Assembly: GCA_007115705.1 (NCBI GenBank)
Contig: QXEO01000819.1
Coordinates: forward strand, 495,445-559,444
DNA length: 64,000 bases
Direction of reading: 5' to 3'
From: Dactylis glomerata
Lineage: Eukaryota > Streptophyta > Magnoliopsida > Poales > Poaceae
The notes under the pieces were generated by a model that was given only the letters and a program-made list of their open reading frames with translations, searched no databases and had not been told where the DNA came from. How positions within the stretch are numbered: the first letter of the stretch is position 1; each line of letters starts with the position of its first letter. Shown here piece by piece: positions 21,640 through 31,669 of the stretch. The position numbers were made by a program, and so were the translations under genes.

Positions 21640-23110
21640 CAGATGCAGGCTGACCATCCCATTGAGTTAGCACCGGTTGCACGCCTTGAGCAATACGAGC
21701 ACACAAATCCTTGATGGGCGTGGGATGAACATGACCTTGGAAGAGCGGAGGAAGCACTAGCGGACCTTCAGGGGCCAGACCATGGTATTTTTTCTGTACC
21801 CCGACGTGGAAGACATCATGAATGCGGGCATGAGGTGGTAACTCCAAGCGGTAAGCAACTGTATCAATTTTAGCCATGGTCTTGAAAGGACCATATTATT
21901 TGGGCGCCAGTTTCCCTTTTGCACCTGCTCCAAGAAATGCTGCTGGACGATGTTGCAGACGTAGCCAAGCCCACACTGGTTGTACTCGTCAGTTGGAGGT
22001 TGTGGAGGCAGAGGAATGCTAGGTGTTTTAACAACACTGAGAAACAGTTCTCAGTGCAAGGGCTCATAGATCAAGTTGTGGCGGACTAGAATTAGTGGTA
22101 CCTAGCAGGTGTAGGAGGGAGTAGCAATTTTGCTAGAGTAGTACACTAGGTTTTTGAGGAGGGGGGTGTGGAGTGTGTTCGACACCTGTTGCTTGTAACA
22201 GTGTTGTCACCATCTTGTAAAAAATTTCTTTCTTTTATAAAACAAAGGTACACTTTTGTGTACTCTTGAAAAAAATGACAAGGGCCGGTGCTTGCTATCA
22301 TAGTAATGCGTATACTACTGCTTTGCTTGAAGGAGATGCTCGTGGACGTCGAGGAGGAACTGGTCGCGGTCTTCAGTCTGTCTTTCCACCGCCTGATTGC
22401 GAATTTCGCCTGAAGTATAGTCTCGGAGAGATGGGGGGGTCCCATCCAAAAACCACCCTGAAAGGAGTATCCTTCAGCGCTGAGTGATATGATGTATTAT
22501 AGCAGAATTCAGCCCAGGGCAACCACTGGAGCCACTGACGTGGACGATCCCTAGTTACGCAACAAAGATACATAGTGATCACGTGATTTACTGCCTCCGA
22601 CTGACCATCTAACTGTGGGTGGAAGGCATAACTCATGTGAAGGCGTGTCCCCGCGGCTGCGTACAAGGCCTTCCAAAATCCGGAAGTGAACACCACATCC
22701 CTGTTGGAAACGATGGACGCAAGAAAACCATGAAGACGGACGATGTTGGAGAAGAAGGCCTTGACAACAGACTCGGCAGTGTACGGATGCGCTAAAGGAA
22801 TAAAATGTGCATACTTGGAGAAATGATCCACCACTCTAAGGATAACACTCTTGCCTCCTAATTTAGGCAATGCCTCAATGAAATCCATTGAGATGTCCTC
22901 CTAGATATGAGATGGCATAGTTAAAGGCTGTAGCGGGCTAGCCGAGTGAAGTTGCTCTGTCTTGTTGCGTTGACATACCGTACAAGCGCGAATATAATTC
23001 TATAGTGTTGTCCGTGCTTGAGGAAGGTGAAAATCCCGACGGAGACGATTTAATGACTTCTGTATGCCTTCATGGCTATCATCGTGGGCCGTAGCTAGGA
23101 CCTCCGCTAC
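21640..23110 (-). pseudogene. Integrase and chromodomain of chromovirus A
   Basis: Minus strand. The integrase core at 22888-22373 carries MDFIEALPKLGGKSV, SNRDVVFTSGFWKAL and HPQLDGQSEAVN. The zinc-binding part upstream (about 23100-22900) is recognisable in fragments (ACTVCQRNKT-like) but has stops. After the core, frameshifts and an apparent inserted block (about 21975-22275) break the protein. The frame resumes with VAYRLELPPHARIHDVFHV and the start of the chromodomain (TQWDGQPAS) at 21640, where the nested insertion begins. Non-functional. Confidence 0.85.
21975..22275. other. Unexplained block inside the chromovirus integrase-chromodomain linker
   Basis: Flanking sequence encodes SKHRPLSF on one side and WLRLQHRPAAFLG on the other, which are only a few residues apart in chromovirus proteins. 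The roughly 300 bp between them is non-coding. It includes a perfect 9-bp inverted repeat CACTGAGAA/TTCTCAGTG (22035-22056, 4-base loop). No target duplication or family was recognised. Confidence 0.45.
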
Positions 23111-23745
23111 TAGTGGCGAGGTAGGTGGCACATAATCCCGCTGTTGGAAGGTAACGATGCCATCGATGAGAGCCCAAGGATGCCCAACTTGCCTGACTCT
23201 AGCTTCTCCTGAAACGTTACCAACACTGGATCGATGTGTGCAGCCTGGCGGACAGAGTCAAAGATGTCAAAAGAAGGCCCGGTGATGGCATATGCATCGC
23301 TGGTAGGAACATCACGTCGAGAGAGTGTGTCGGCGACGATGTTTTGGCATCCTGGCTTGTATTCGACTGTAAAATCAAATCCCAAGAGCTTTGCCCACCC
23401 AATGATGTTGCGGTATGGTGGCGAGGCGCTGGTCCAGTAGGGACTTAAGGCTGTAGTGGTCAGTTTTGAGGATGAAGTCGCGCCCCCAGAGGTATGGCCG
23501 CCAGTGCCGCACAGCTTGAACCAAACCAATGAGGTCCCGCTCGTAAGCAGAGAGGGAGGTGTGTTGAGGAGCTATAGGTTTGTTGAAATAGGCGATTGGC
23601 CCCCCATCTTGATGTAGCACCGCACTAAAACCAAACCCAGATGCGTCACACTCTACAATAAATAGAACTAAAAAGTCAGGTAGCTGGAGCACTAGCGCAG
23701 TGGTGAGTGCAGTCTTGAGAGCGTCGAATGCATGGGCTACCTCAG
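23110..23745 (-). pseudogene. RNase H region of chromovirus A
   Basis: Minus strand. VECDASGFGFSAVLHQDGGPI (RNase H start), HTSLSAYERDLIGLVQAV and LKTDHYSLKSLLDQR. A frameshift near 23400 leads into WAKLLGFDFTVEYKPG and NIVADTLSRRD. The RT stop at 23750-23752 lies just upstream, so the RT-RNase H fusion is broken at two points. Confidence 0.82.
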
Positions 23746-23749
23746 ATGT

Positions 23750-24770
23750 TCACATAAACCCATCTTTTTTGAGAAGCACCATCAGTGGTGCTGCAATTAT
23801 GCCGAAACCGTGGATGAATTTGTGGTAGTAGCCTGCGAGGCCCAAGAACCCCCGCACAACATGGACAGTCCATGGTAATGGCCAGTCGACCACGGAGAGG
23901 ACCTTGTCGTTATCCATGGCAGCCCCTGCTGCGGATATGACATGTCCTAGGTAAGCCATAGATTCCTCCCCAAATGAGCACTTGGAGCGCTTGAGGAAGA
24001 GCTGGTGTGTCCTCATAGCCTCCAAGACGAGCTTGACATGACGAAGGTGATTCGACCAAGAGGAGCTATATATCAAAATATCGTCAAAGAAAACAAGCAC
24101 AAAGCGACGGAGGAAGGGACGGAGTACTTCGTTCATGAGTGCTTGGAATGTCGCTGGATCATTGGTTAGACCAAAGGCCATCACCACAAAATCGAAGAGA
24201 CCCTCATGGGTGCGGAATGCCGTCTTGTGGATATCTTCAGGTGCCATCCAAACTTGGTGGTAGCTGGATCGCAGGTCCATTTTTGTGAAAAAGCAGGCGC
24301 CTTTCAGCTCATCTAGCAGCTCATCAACGACTGGAATAGGAAACGTGTCCTTGATGGTGACAAGGTTGAGGCCACGGTAGTCGATACAGAAACGCCATGT
24401 ACCATCATGCTTCTTGACGAGTAGGACGGGTGACGAAAACACCAATGAACTACGGCGAATAAGGCCACAAACCAGCATCTCAGTACATTGTCTCTCTAGT
24501 TCATCCTTTTGAATAGCCGGGTAGCGGTAGGGCCGTACGGCAACAGGCTGTGTCCCGGGAATAAGGTGAATATGATGGTCATGGGCACGCGGCGACGGCA
24601 GTCCCTGGGGCTCGGTGAAAACGTCTGTGAATGAGGCCAGGAGGCTGTCGAGGAGGTCCTTGCTGCTGCACAGATGTAAATAGGCAGGCCGGCCAGGCGA
24701 GCCTAGGCCTGACCACTCCACGCGGTGATCCGTGTGCCAAAACGACATCCATTGGGTAGAGAAATCCCAG
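23750..24770 (-). pseudogene. Reverse transcriptase of chromovirus A
   Basis: Minus strand. Motifs in order: LPGTQPVAV-like N terminus, PVLLVKKHDGTWRFCIDYR, LDELKGACFFTKMDL, FGLTNDPATFQALMNEVL, the catalytic VFFDDILIYS, and FLGLAGYYHKFIHGFG. The domain is nearly complete. The 5' end fuses directly to gag at about 24770 (see gag), so the protease that should lie between them is absent. A stop at 23750 separates it from RNase H. Confidence 0.88.
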
Positions 24771-25533
24771 AGAATTAGTGAAGATATCACACTCCTCAGC
24801 GTCAGAAATTGGCTGCACGTGGGCAAGATTCTCAAGGAAACGTTTGGAGTAATCAGCCACGGTGCCAGAATGACGTGTCGAGATCAGCTCGCCGAAGGGG
24901 TTTGCACGTGTTGGAGGGCCGAAGTGGTTAGAGATGAGTGTTTGAAACTCTCCCCAAGATGGTTGCTGGCCCAACTTTGCCTCGAGGTGGCCGTACCATA
25001 AGGCAGCCGCGTTGGTGAGGTGGTACGAGGCTAGCCATGTTTTGTCAGAATCCTGCGTCCGCTGGCCGAGGAAGAACATGTTGCAGCGTGTGAACCACGG
25101 CCGTGGATCGCTTGCCCCGTCGAAGGTGGGAAAGTCGATCTTGTAGAGGCGCAGTGCATGTTCCGAAGGATCAGACAAGGCGGTCATGTCACCGGCGTTG
25201 GCTGTAGTCGAGGGTGATGGCAGGAGGCCCAACCCACCTAGTCGAGGCGCGGCGCGTCCCTGCTCGAGCCGTAGGAGGGCCAGATTCTGCGCGCGCTGCT
25301 GCTACGCCATGTCGGCGAGCTGGTTCTGGAGCTTTTGGAGCGCCTGTGTGATCGTCTTGAGGGCGGCGCGATCCTCGGCGCGTTCGTCCCGAGCTGTTTG
25401 ATTTTCGTCGGAGGGTCGTGACCACGGCCTCATGGTCCTCATGCTGCTTGGCCGCGAGATCAGCTAGGGTTTGCGGAAGGGGCGGCGGATCGGCCATGGC
25501 GTCCGCTGGGATCGAGGATGAATCTGATACCAA
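24770..25533 (-). pseudogene. gag of chromovirus A
   Basis: Starts close to the primer site (first Met of the open frame at 25533). The gag core carries FDGASDPRPWFTRCNMFF, TWLASYHLTNAAALWYGHL and FLENLAHVQPISDAEECDI. A frameshift near 25230 separates the N-terminal 100 codons from the core. At about 24770 gag passes straight into the sequence upstream of RT. The zinc knuckle and protease have been deleted, apparently at an AATTCTCTGGGA-type microhomology. Confidence 0.82.
25523..25532 (-). other. tRNA-iMet primer-binding site of chromovirus A
   Basis: Minus strand TGGTATCAGA, three bases from the 5' LTR, matching the first ten bases of the plant initiator-Met primer site. Confidence 0.8.
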
Positions 25534-25535
25534 GT

Positions 25536-25912
25536 TGTCACGGGCTGGGGGTGGATTGTACCGGAGGTAGTACTCGTGGGAGTTTGGAGGATGAGGGCGA
25601 GGCTCTCGTCGACCTATGGTCGGGGAAGAAGGTGAGGAGAGGCGCCGGGGCGCAGGAGCACGAGGTGAGAAGATAGATTGTTTTTCTGCTTAGCTTTATT
25701 GATACGTGGGGTGGCTTTGTAAATAACCAATTACAATTGACGTAACAGACTCAAACTCTAATTGGGTGTTGGCAGGGTAACCTTCTTCGGGACAAAACCT
25801 TTCCAACTTAGAATCCGGACTCTTTATCTAATTCTAGGAATTACAGTATTAGACTCGGACACCAACTAGACCGGCGCAGGGCCCTGCGCCTATAGTACGA
25901 CTCCACATGACA
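25536..25912 (-). repeat. 5' LTR of chromovirus A
   Basis: 377-bp partner of 476-845, with TGTCA/TGACA ends, followed by GAAA at 25913-25916. Confidence 0.92.
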
Positions 25913-25950
25913 GAAACGTCACGCCAATTAACCTCTACGTTTCGAAAAAA

Positions 25951-28915
25951 TTAACCTGTACGTGGGGGCTTACACTCGAAGTTAAGACAGTTTGGATGCC
26001 GTGCAACAGCTAGTTGCACATAACTTGGGTCGAATTTACCACTGAACTCTAACTCCTTTAGCTTTGGAAGATTGCTGAGATCACTAATGGTGTCCATTGT
26101 GATGTCCATGCTGGTGAATGTCCAAGAAATCTTTTCAAGCTCGGGAGCTGTCTCAGTTTGAATAATAATCCTTCTTATGTGGGAGGCTCCCTCGATGGCA
26201 AGGAATTTGATATGTTGGAACTCTTCACTCTTCAAGGTAAGATCATGATATGTATATGACCCATGGCGGAGCGTGAGGCAGCGCAGGCCTTTAAGCTTGC
26301 CCAGAATTCCGAGATCTTTCAATGATGTCTCGCACAGAGTTATCTCAGCAAGTTTTGAGAGATATTCAATCCAGTTGGGCAACCCCTTGGTGATACCTTT
26401 AATGCTAAGTTTCTCAAGTAGTAACTTTTCAAGTGAGTCTTTGTTTTGTTGTATGTCCATGTCCATGTCCATGTCCATGTCCATGTGGAGAACCACATCT
26501 TCTCCTCCTTTGCGCGACGGCCTGATCCAAACTGACAATTCGAGGCATACAGCCAACTCAGTGACCACCCGGAGCAAGCGATTGATATCATCTTGTTTAC
26601 CTTGAATGACCAGACCTAGTTTTCTGAGACGCTTGAGATTCTTGACATGTTCCAACTTCTTGTCATCTTTAACAACTTCAACAAATTGTAATGTCTCCAT
26701 TTCTGTCATTTCCCCGATCTTGGAAGGCATTTGCACAGTGGAAATGTCCTCCTCGGGCGAGGCGTCCCCCCGATAAATGATGGGACCGGCTAGCAAGTGC
26801 TTCAGCATCGGGAGCAACAGGTCTCTTGTGGCGGAAGATGGAACATTGGTTTGTCGAATATCAAGTGTCTCCAAGTGCCGCAGCTTCTTGATTTCTCTAG
26901 GCAGCTGAGAAATTCCTGAGCCCCGTATGCTCAAATACTTGAGCAAGAACAAGTTGTTGCATATGATCTTCAGATGATGGTTCTTCAGGTGCTTGTAGGA
27001 GTACAGGTCCATCACTTTCACCCGCGCCACTTGAGAGATTGCAGGGATCGACTCAATAAATGCTGTGATTTCATCTACGGAACCTTGACCTTGCTGTTCT
27101 ACCGGAGAGAAGCAGTTGCAGATGCTTCCACTGCTCTGCTGCTTCTGGTGTGAGACTTGGTGCCACTGGATATTACTGCTAAAGGAAAGGTAGCGAGCGA
27201 GGGTGGAAGGCAGGATCTTGTCTCCGAAGGTCGCTTGCTTGCGTACCTTAGTAATGAAGTCATGGACAAAAGGGTGCACCTTGCAGGAAATAACATTGCC
27301 TAATTTTTCAGCCTTGGATATGGCCAAAAATCCTCGAGCAACGAGTTCATCAAAGCAGCGCTCAGCTCTTTCCAGTGCTTCCCACCCATGTCCTCTGATT
27401 ACATGACCTTCGGCAACCCATCTTCTTACCAAGCTTTGCCTGCTGACATTTGAACTTTTGGGGAAAATGGATAGGTAGAGCAAACAACTCATGTCCATCC
27501 TAGGCAGCTTTTCATAGCAGAACTTGGTCATCATATACTGCTGCCTGGAAGTAGCATCGCCATAGGGGCCGGGCCATGCTGACGAGTCTAGGCTTGTGCA
27601 GGTCCTCCACTTGTTTCTCACTCGTATAAGAATCAGCATACAGGGAACCGAGAAACAACTTCATGCACAAGTGATCCGGGTCACATTTCTCCAAGACACG
27701 ACGGATGATGTCTCTATTCTTCCATTCTACTGAAACCAGCCGGTTGGCTTTCTCGAAACAAAACTGGACAAAGGAATGGGTTACAGTTTTGTTTGGAGAG
27801 AAGCGGTCGGCCAGCACACTATCCTTTGTGGTCACCATGATTGTACTCCCAAGGGAGCAGCCAGAGGAGTCTAGAATTTCTTTCATCTCATTCCATGGGG
27901 ATGGATAGTCTGGATTTTCAACAACCAGAAAGAACCTTCGGCCTTTAACATGATTTCGGAGGAGTTCCGCCAGCTGCCGGTCGTCCTTGTCCTCCAGCTG
28001 CTGGTCCTCGCTTGCTCCTCCGGGAGGACGGAGCTGCTGAATCATGTCTTCGAGTACTTCCCGGAAAAACGGAGGCCTTTGGATGGTGATAAAAGCTTTG
28101 CAATCGAACAGGCTCTTTAACGACGAATGGCCGTACACTTCCTTGGCCAGGTCGCCACCGCCAGCTTCATCAGGTGCTACAACGGCGATGACTAGTATGG
28201 TGGAAGGATTCTTCGAAACTGGATCTAGGCAGCCAACAAGGGAAAGTACACTTTTCTTGAGGGAGTAAAACATTGTATTGCCATTTACCGTTGCTTCGGG
28301 TTCTTCGGGATGACCATCCTTTATTTCCTTGTACAACCAGTTGATGAGAACAACCGTGGCATCCTTGACAGGCTCAGCGCCAACCAAGCGTCGCCTGAGA
28401 GCATGCCTCTCCTCCCAGTCTTTCCCCATAGCGGCGTTACCGCCAGATGCGCCAGCGATCTCATCGACCGCTTTGGCCGGGACCTCGACGCCGTACCTCC
28501 GTCGGCGCTCGCCGACGTCGCGTGCACGGGACTTGAGGTCCTTGATCTGCTTAGCCACCCGACGGCGCGCCGGGATGGTCTGCAGGAAGAAGATGGCATG
28601 GTGCGCGCGGCCCATACACGCCTCACGCGCGGGGGCTGCGCCCATGTGGATGTGGTAACTGTAGAGGTCGACGCGATACTGCGTGTCGTTGGCGAGGTCC
28701 CGGACCTGCTTCATCCACGCACGGACCTGGTGGTCGCCCTCGTAGTCCTTGCCGGCCTCGTCGAGGTGGTGCAGGAAGCCGTTCATGCTCTCCATCTCAT
28801 CCTTGATGAATTGCGCGTCGCGGTGGACGCCGCCCAGCAGCTGAGCTTCGTCGCGGATGGCGGACGAGAGGTAACCCAGCAGCGGGTCGATGGCAGCACG
28901 TACCGTAGTGCTCAT
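25951..28915 (-). pseudogene. CC-NB-LRR (NLR) disease-resistance-like gene with degenerate nucleotide-binding site
   Basis: Starts at ATG 28915 and ends at TAA 25953-25951, about 990 codons without introns. Residues 1-90 form an Rx-type coiled-coil domain (FIKDEMESMNGFLHHLDEA; VRAWMKQVRDLANDTQ). NB-ARC spans about 180-460. At the P-loop position it reads VVAPDEAGGGDLAKEVY (about 245-261), without GxGKT/S. Kinase-2 reads FFLVVENPD rather than a DD motif, and GLPL is replaced by DPDHLCMKLFLGSL. RNBS-B (GSTIMVTTKD) and RNBS-D (CLLYLSIFPKSS) remain, and the MHD motif reads FVHDF. LRRs follow (LKYLSIRGSGISQLPREIKKL; LRCLTLRHGS). A one-base-type frameshift near 27592 separates residue 441 from the rest; it is a real lesion or a sequence error. 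An intact gene would be an ATP-binding-deficient NLR. Confidence 0.82.
26453..26482. repeat. Hexanucleotide microsatellite (ATGTCC)5 inside the NLR LRR
   Basis: Five perfect ATGTCC units (minus strand GGACAT). The gene reads through them in frame as alternating Met-Asp, so copy changes lengthen or shorten the protein by two residues without a frameshift. Confidence 0.9.
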
Positions 28916-29318
28916 CTTGCTGCCGGCGTCTTCCTTCCAGGCTCACCTCCTACGTATTTGGCCTTGGCGTCGCGTGGTTTGGCACCAATGCAACTGCATG
29001 CGCATCCGTAATTAACAGAAGCGCATCTCAAGAAGAACTAGACGACACAATGCAACACTAGTTAATTTGCCTAGGCGAAGCTTATTATTCGATCGGGCCA
29101 GTTGGCATTCCTTTACTTTTTTCCTTTTGCACTTCCCTCTGTCTAATTTATTAGTTCCTCGTACTATACTAGGTTAGCTTTGGCCATGGATATATGCTGC
29201 CTGTACAAAAGCAAACCACCCCGCTCAAGTAAAGTGACGGTCGGTTTATTAATTTAATTTGGGTTGAACGTTAGACAAGTTCCAACTCCCAAGCATCCGT
29301 AATTAATTCTATCTTTTA
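28916..29318. other. Upstream region of the NLR gene
   Basis: Presumed 5' UTR and promoter of the minus-strand NLR. GC-rich next to the start codon, then AT-rich. No repeat or second gene is seen. The long plus-strand open frame 28310-29011 is the antisense of GC-rich NLR coding sequence. Confidence 0.4.
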
Positions 29319-29576
29319 GACTGCTTATAGTGGGGAGTAACTTAAGTAGTAACATAAGGTACATGCAATGCCAACTAGGCATTTTGATGACATGGTGTGT
29401 CATTTAATAAAGAGAGATGCTAGTGGTAACTACTCTAAGATAAGATGAGTCTACAAGCTAATTAATGTAGTCATATATGATACCACCCTTATGTTACTAT
29501 GCACTATAAAGATGGTAACATAGGCTAGTAACATATGTATGTTACTAGTCTAAGTTACCCCCCACTATGAGCAGCC
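29319..29576. mobile_element. Tourist-like MITE (PIF/Harbinger type)
   Basis: 258-bp non-coding element with terminal inverted repeats: left GACTGCTTATAGTGGGGAGT, right (reverse complement) GGCTGCTCATAGTGGGGGGT. Flanked by TTA on both sides (29316-29318 and 29577-29579), the trinucleotide duplication expected for Tourist/Harbinger MITEs. The ends can pair for more than 40 bases including the TAACATA stretches. Confidence 0.85.
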
Positions 29577-29669
29577 TTATCCATATTCATATTCGTGGAG
29601 TACTTCGTTATGTTTATTAGGCTTCTAAGACCCTTTCATAATGGGTTCTCAGCACAGTATCATTGTTAA

Positions 29670-31020
29670 CACTAATAGAAAATGGGGCTTTCGTCCCGGT
29701 TGGTGCGGGGCTTTAGTCTCAGTTTTGCAACCGGGACTGAAGTCCCCTCTTTAGTCCTGGTCGTATTATGAATCGGGACTAAATGCCCACTACGTGGTCG
29801 CCTACAGGTGCTCGGGGTGCATGACCTTTAGTCCCGGTTCGTAATACGAACCGGGACTAAAGGGCTCCACATGTGGCAGCCACTCCCTCTTCCTTTTTAT
29901 TTTTCTACATTTTAATTCTTTTTCAATTTATGTTATCCTTTTAATTTTGTGTTTTCCATTCAATTCTTTTGTTCATTTCAAAACAAGTTTCCGTATACAT
30001 ATTTCTATACTACTACATAGTGTACACACCGATGCATATATAATACATCTTGTCTTAAAAACATATATACATGTATATACAACTTGTTTACATGCATAGG
30101 AGATCACAATCGGAACTAGAGCCTGTCTATTGGATTACAAAAACATTGCATGGAGGCATTAGCGATAATAGAATTCTCCATTTGGGTTTATGACTTTGTC
30201 AATCAAAAATCCCGTCAATTTCTCTTGAATTGCTACTATGCGTTCGTTCGGTGGGAGTCGATTTCGCTTTCCTTCCAACTATAAAAAAGGAGATCAATAT
30301 GAATATCAATCATCATACAAAATATTATGAATGACACTCAACACAATTGATGGTAATAAAATAAAATTGTGAATATATTGTTCACGTACTTCGAGAGATT
30401 TGGATTGCCGCTCACTGACCTCCGAGCGAAGGAACTCACAAGCGTAGTATGCACATAAATGAGTCGCTAGTGGCTGCCTCATGCACTTTACGAGAATAGA
30501 ATTCAATCAAATATTAATCAAGCATGATATAATTAATGGTGTTAATTTGAAATTAGAATTAAAGAGATGCGCGGACCTAGCTCGTACGACTTACCTCGAT
30601 CGGACGAAAACTCAGCTCCTTTGCCAATTCACCTTTTACAGTCCTGGTGGACCATTTCCAAACCCTGCCTGGCAAAGAAAATGAATAAATTTATTATTAG
30701 TTACTTGATATCTCAGGAAATGAACGAAATAGACCGATATAGCACGGTAATGACTGAAGTTACCTCTGGAGCATATCAATGATGCTTTGGTATTGATCAA
30801 GGTCTTTTCTCAACGTGTCAAAGATTTCAACCCTCCCAAAGTCAGGTTTACTCTTTAGCAAAATCCAGTGAAAGCTGCGCACATGTTTATATACCTCAGT
30901 AACTCATCAATTACACTTAACATCGAGTAAGGAAAAGTGAATGTGTACAAGACAATAACACTCAACAGAAGTTGTAAGTAAACAATATTTTACTTTTATA
31001 TTCTTGCTTCACTAAGAAAT
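29670..31020 (+). mobile_element. CACTA transposon fragment (one end)
   Basis: Starts with the CACTA terminus CACTAATAGAAAATGGGGC, preceded by TAA. Sub-terminal repeats of the TTTAGTCCCGGTT type follow in both orientations to about 29865. After them comes AT-rich internal sequence with no intact transposase frame. The matching right end (TTCTAGTAGTG type) is not in the window. The fragment gives way to a retrotransposon fragment near 31020-31095, so it is truncated. Internal boundaries are uncertain. Confidence 0.75.
29826..29862. repeat. Perfect 18-bp palindrome in the CACTA sub-terminal region
   Basis: CTTTAGTCCCGGTTCGTA is followed, after one base, by its exact reverse complement. Sub-terminal repeats of this kind bind transposase in CACTA elements and can fold into hairpin RNA. 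Confidence 0.85.
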
Positions 31021-31094
31021 GTTACAAGTTATCCTCCGTCTCCTTGGGGTTATCATTGACTATCATTTTGTTAACTTGATTTGGATCAATGAAC

Positions 31095-31669
31095 AAGGAA
31101 ATCAACGGGAACAAGGTTATTGTTAACCATAATAAGAACATCATTAATCTTTCCCAAAGGTTTCTTCTTAGCAACATCAGCAAGAGGAACATTAAAATAA
31201 CAATTTTCAAGCGGTGGTAAACCAAGCATATCATAAATTTTTCTAGGCATAATAGAAATGCTTGCACCAAGATCACATAAAGCATGGCAATCGAAATTAT
31301 TCACATTCATATCAATGATGGGCTCCCAACCATCTTCTAACTTCTTGGGAATAGAAACCTTTTGTTTCAACTTTTCTTCCCTAATTTTCATGAGAGCATT
31401 TGTAATATGCTTTGTAAAAGCAACATTCATAGAACTAGCATTAGAACTTAAAGCAAGCTTTTGCAAAAATAAAATAACTTCAGAAATATTGCAACCATCA
31501 ACATCAAAATCATTAAAAGAAGTAGAGATATTGTCTTCCATACTCTGATAAATTTCAGCACTTTTTGTAGAAAAAGTTTTTGCAGTTTTAGGCTTTTTCG
31601 CACAAGGAGTAGGAGTTTTCTCTACACCAATCAAAGTAAGAGGATTGCTAGAATTTGAAACAACATTAC
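31095..31669 (-). pseudogene. gag-protease fragment of an F-type Athila-like element
   Basis: Minus strand, homologous to residues about 424-614 of the F gag-protease protein. It has PLTLIGVEKTPTPC, FLQKLALSSNASSMNVAF, the protease site CDLGASISIMPRKIYDML and NDVLIMVNNNLVPVDFL. The protein stops abruptly after DFLV where the sequence changes to unrelated DNA at about 31095. The upstream part was separated by insertion of element D at 31670. It shows an older, oppositely oriented member of the F family lay here first. Confidence 0.82.

Larger units (their letters stand above)
476..25912 (-). mobile_element. Ty3/gypsy chromovirus A (minus strand), interrupted by nested elements
   Basis: Full-length LTR retrotransposon read on the minus strand: 5' LTR 25536-25912, primer site, gag, RT, RNase H, integrase, chromodomain, polypurine tract and 3' LTR 476-845. 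The LTR ends are inverted TGTCA...TGACA and GAAA flanks both sides (472-475 and 25913-25916). The element's own sequence occupies 476-938 and 21640-25912, about 4.7 kb. The rest is nested insertions. A chromodomain after the integrase plus short (about 370 bp) LTRs points to the chromovirus branch, perhaps Reina-like (inference). All coding parts are broken and the protease region is missing. It inserted 38 bp beyond the stop codon of the NLR gene. Confidence 0.9.

Noticed and set aside
26453..26482. Hexanucleotide repeat considered as a CRISPR-like or regulatory array
   Set aside because: Simple in-frame microsatellite within coding sequence; no spacers.
28310..29011. 233-codon plus-strand open frame
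   Set aside because: It is the antisense of the GC-rich start of the NLR coding sequence; the minus strand shows recognisable coiled-coil and NB-ARC motifs.
31022..31285. Hydrophobic minus-strand open frame
   Set aside because: Out-of-frame reading of the gag-protease fragment fused to unidentified flanking DNA.
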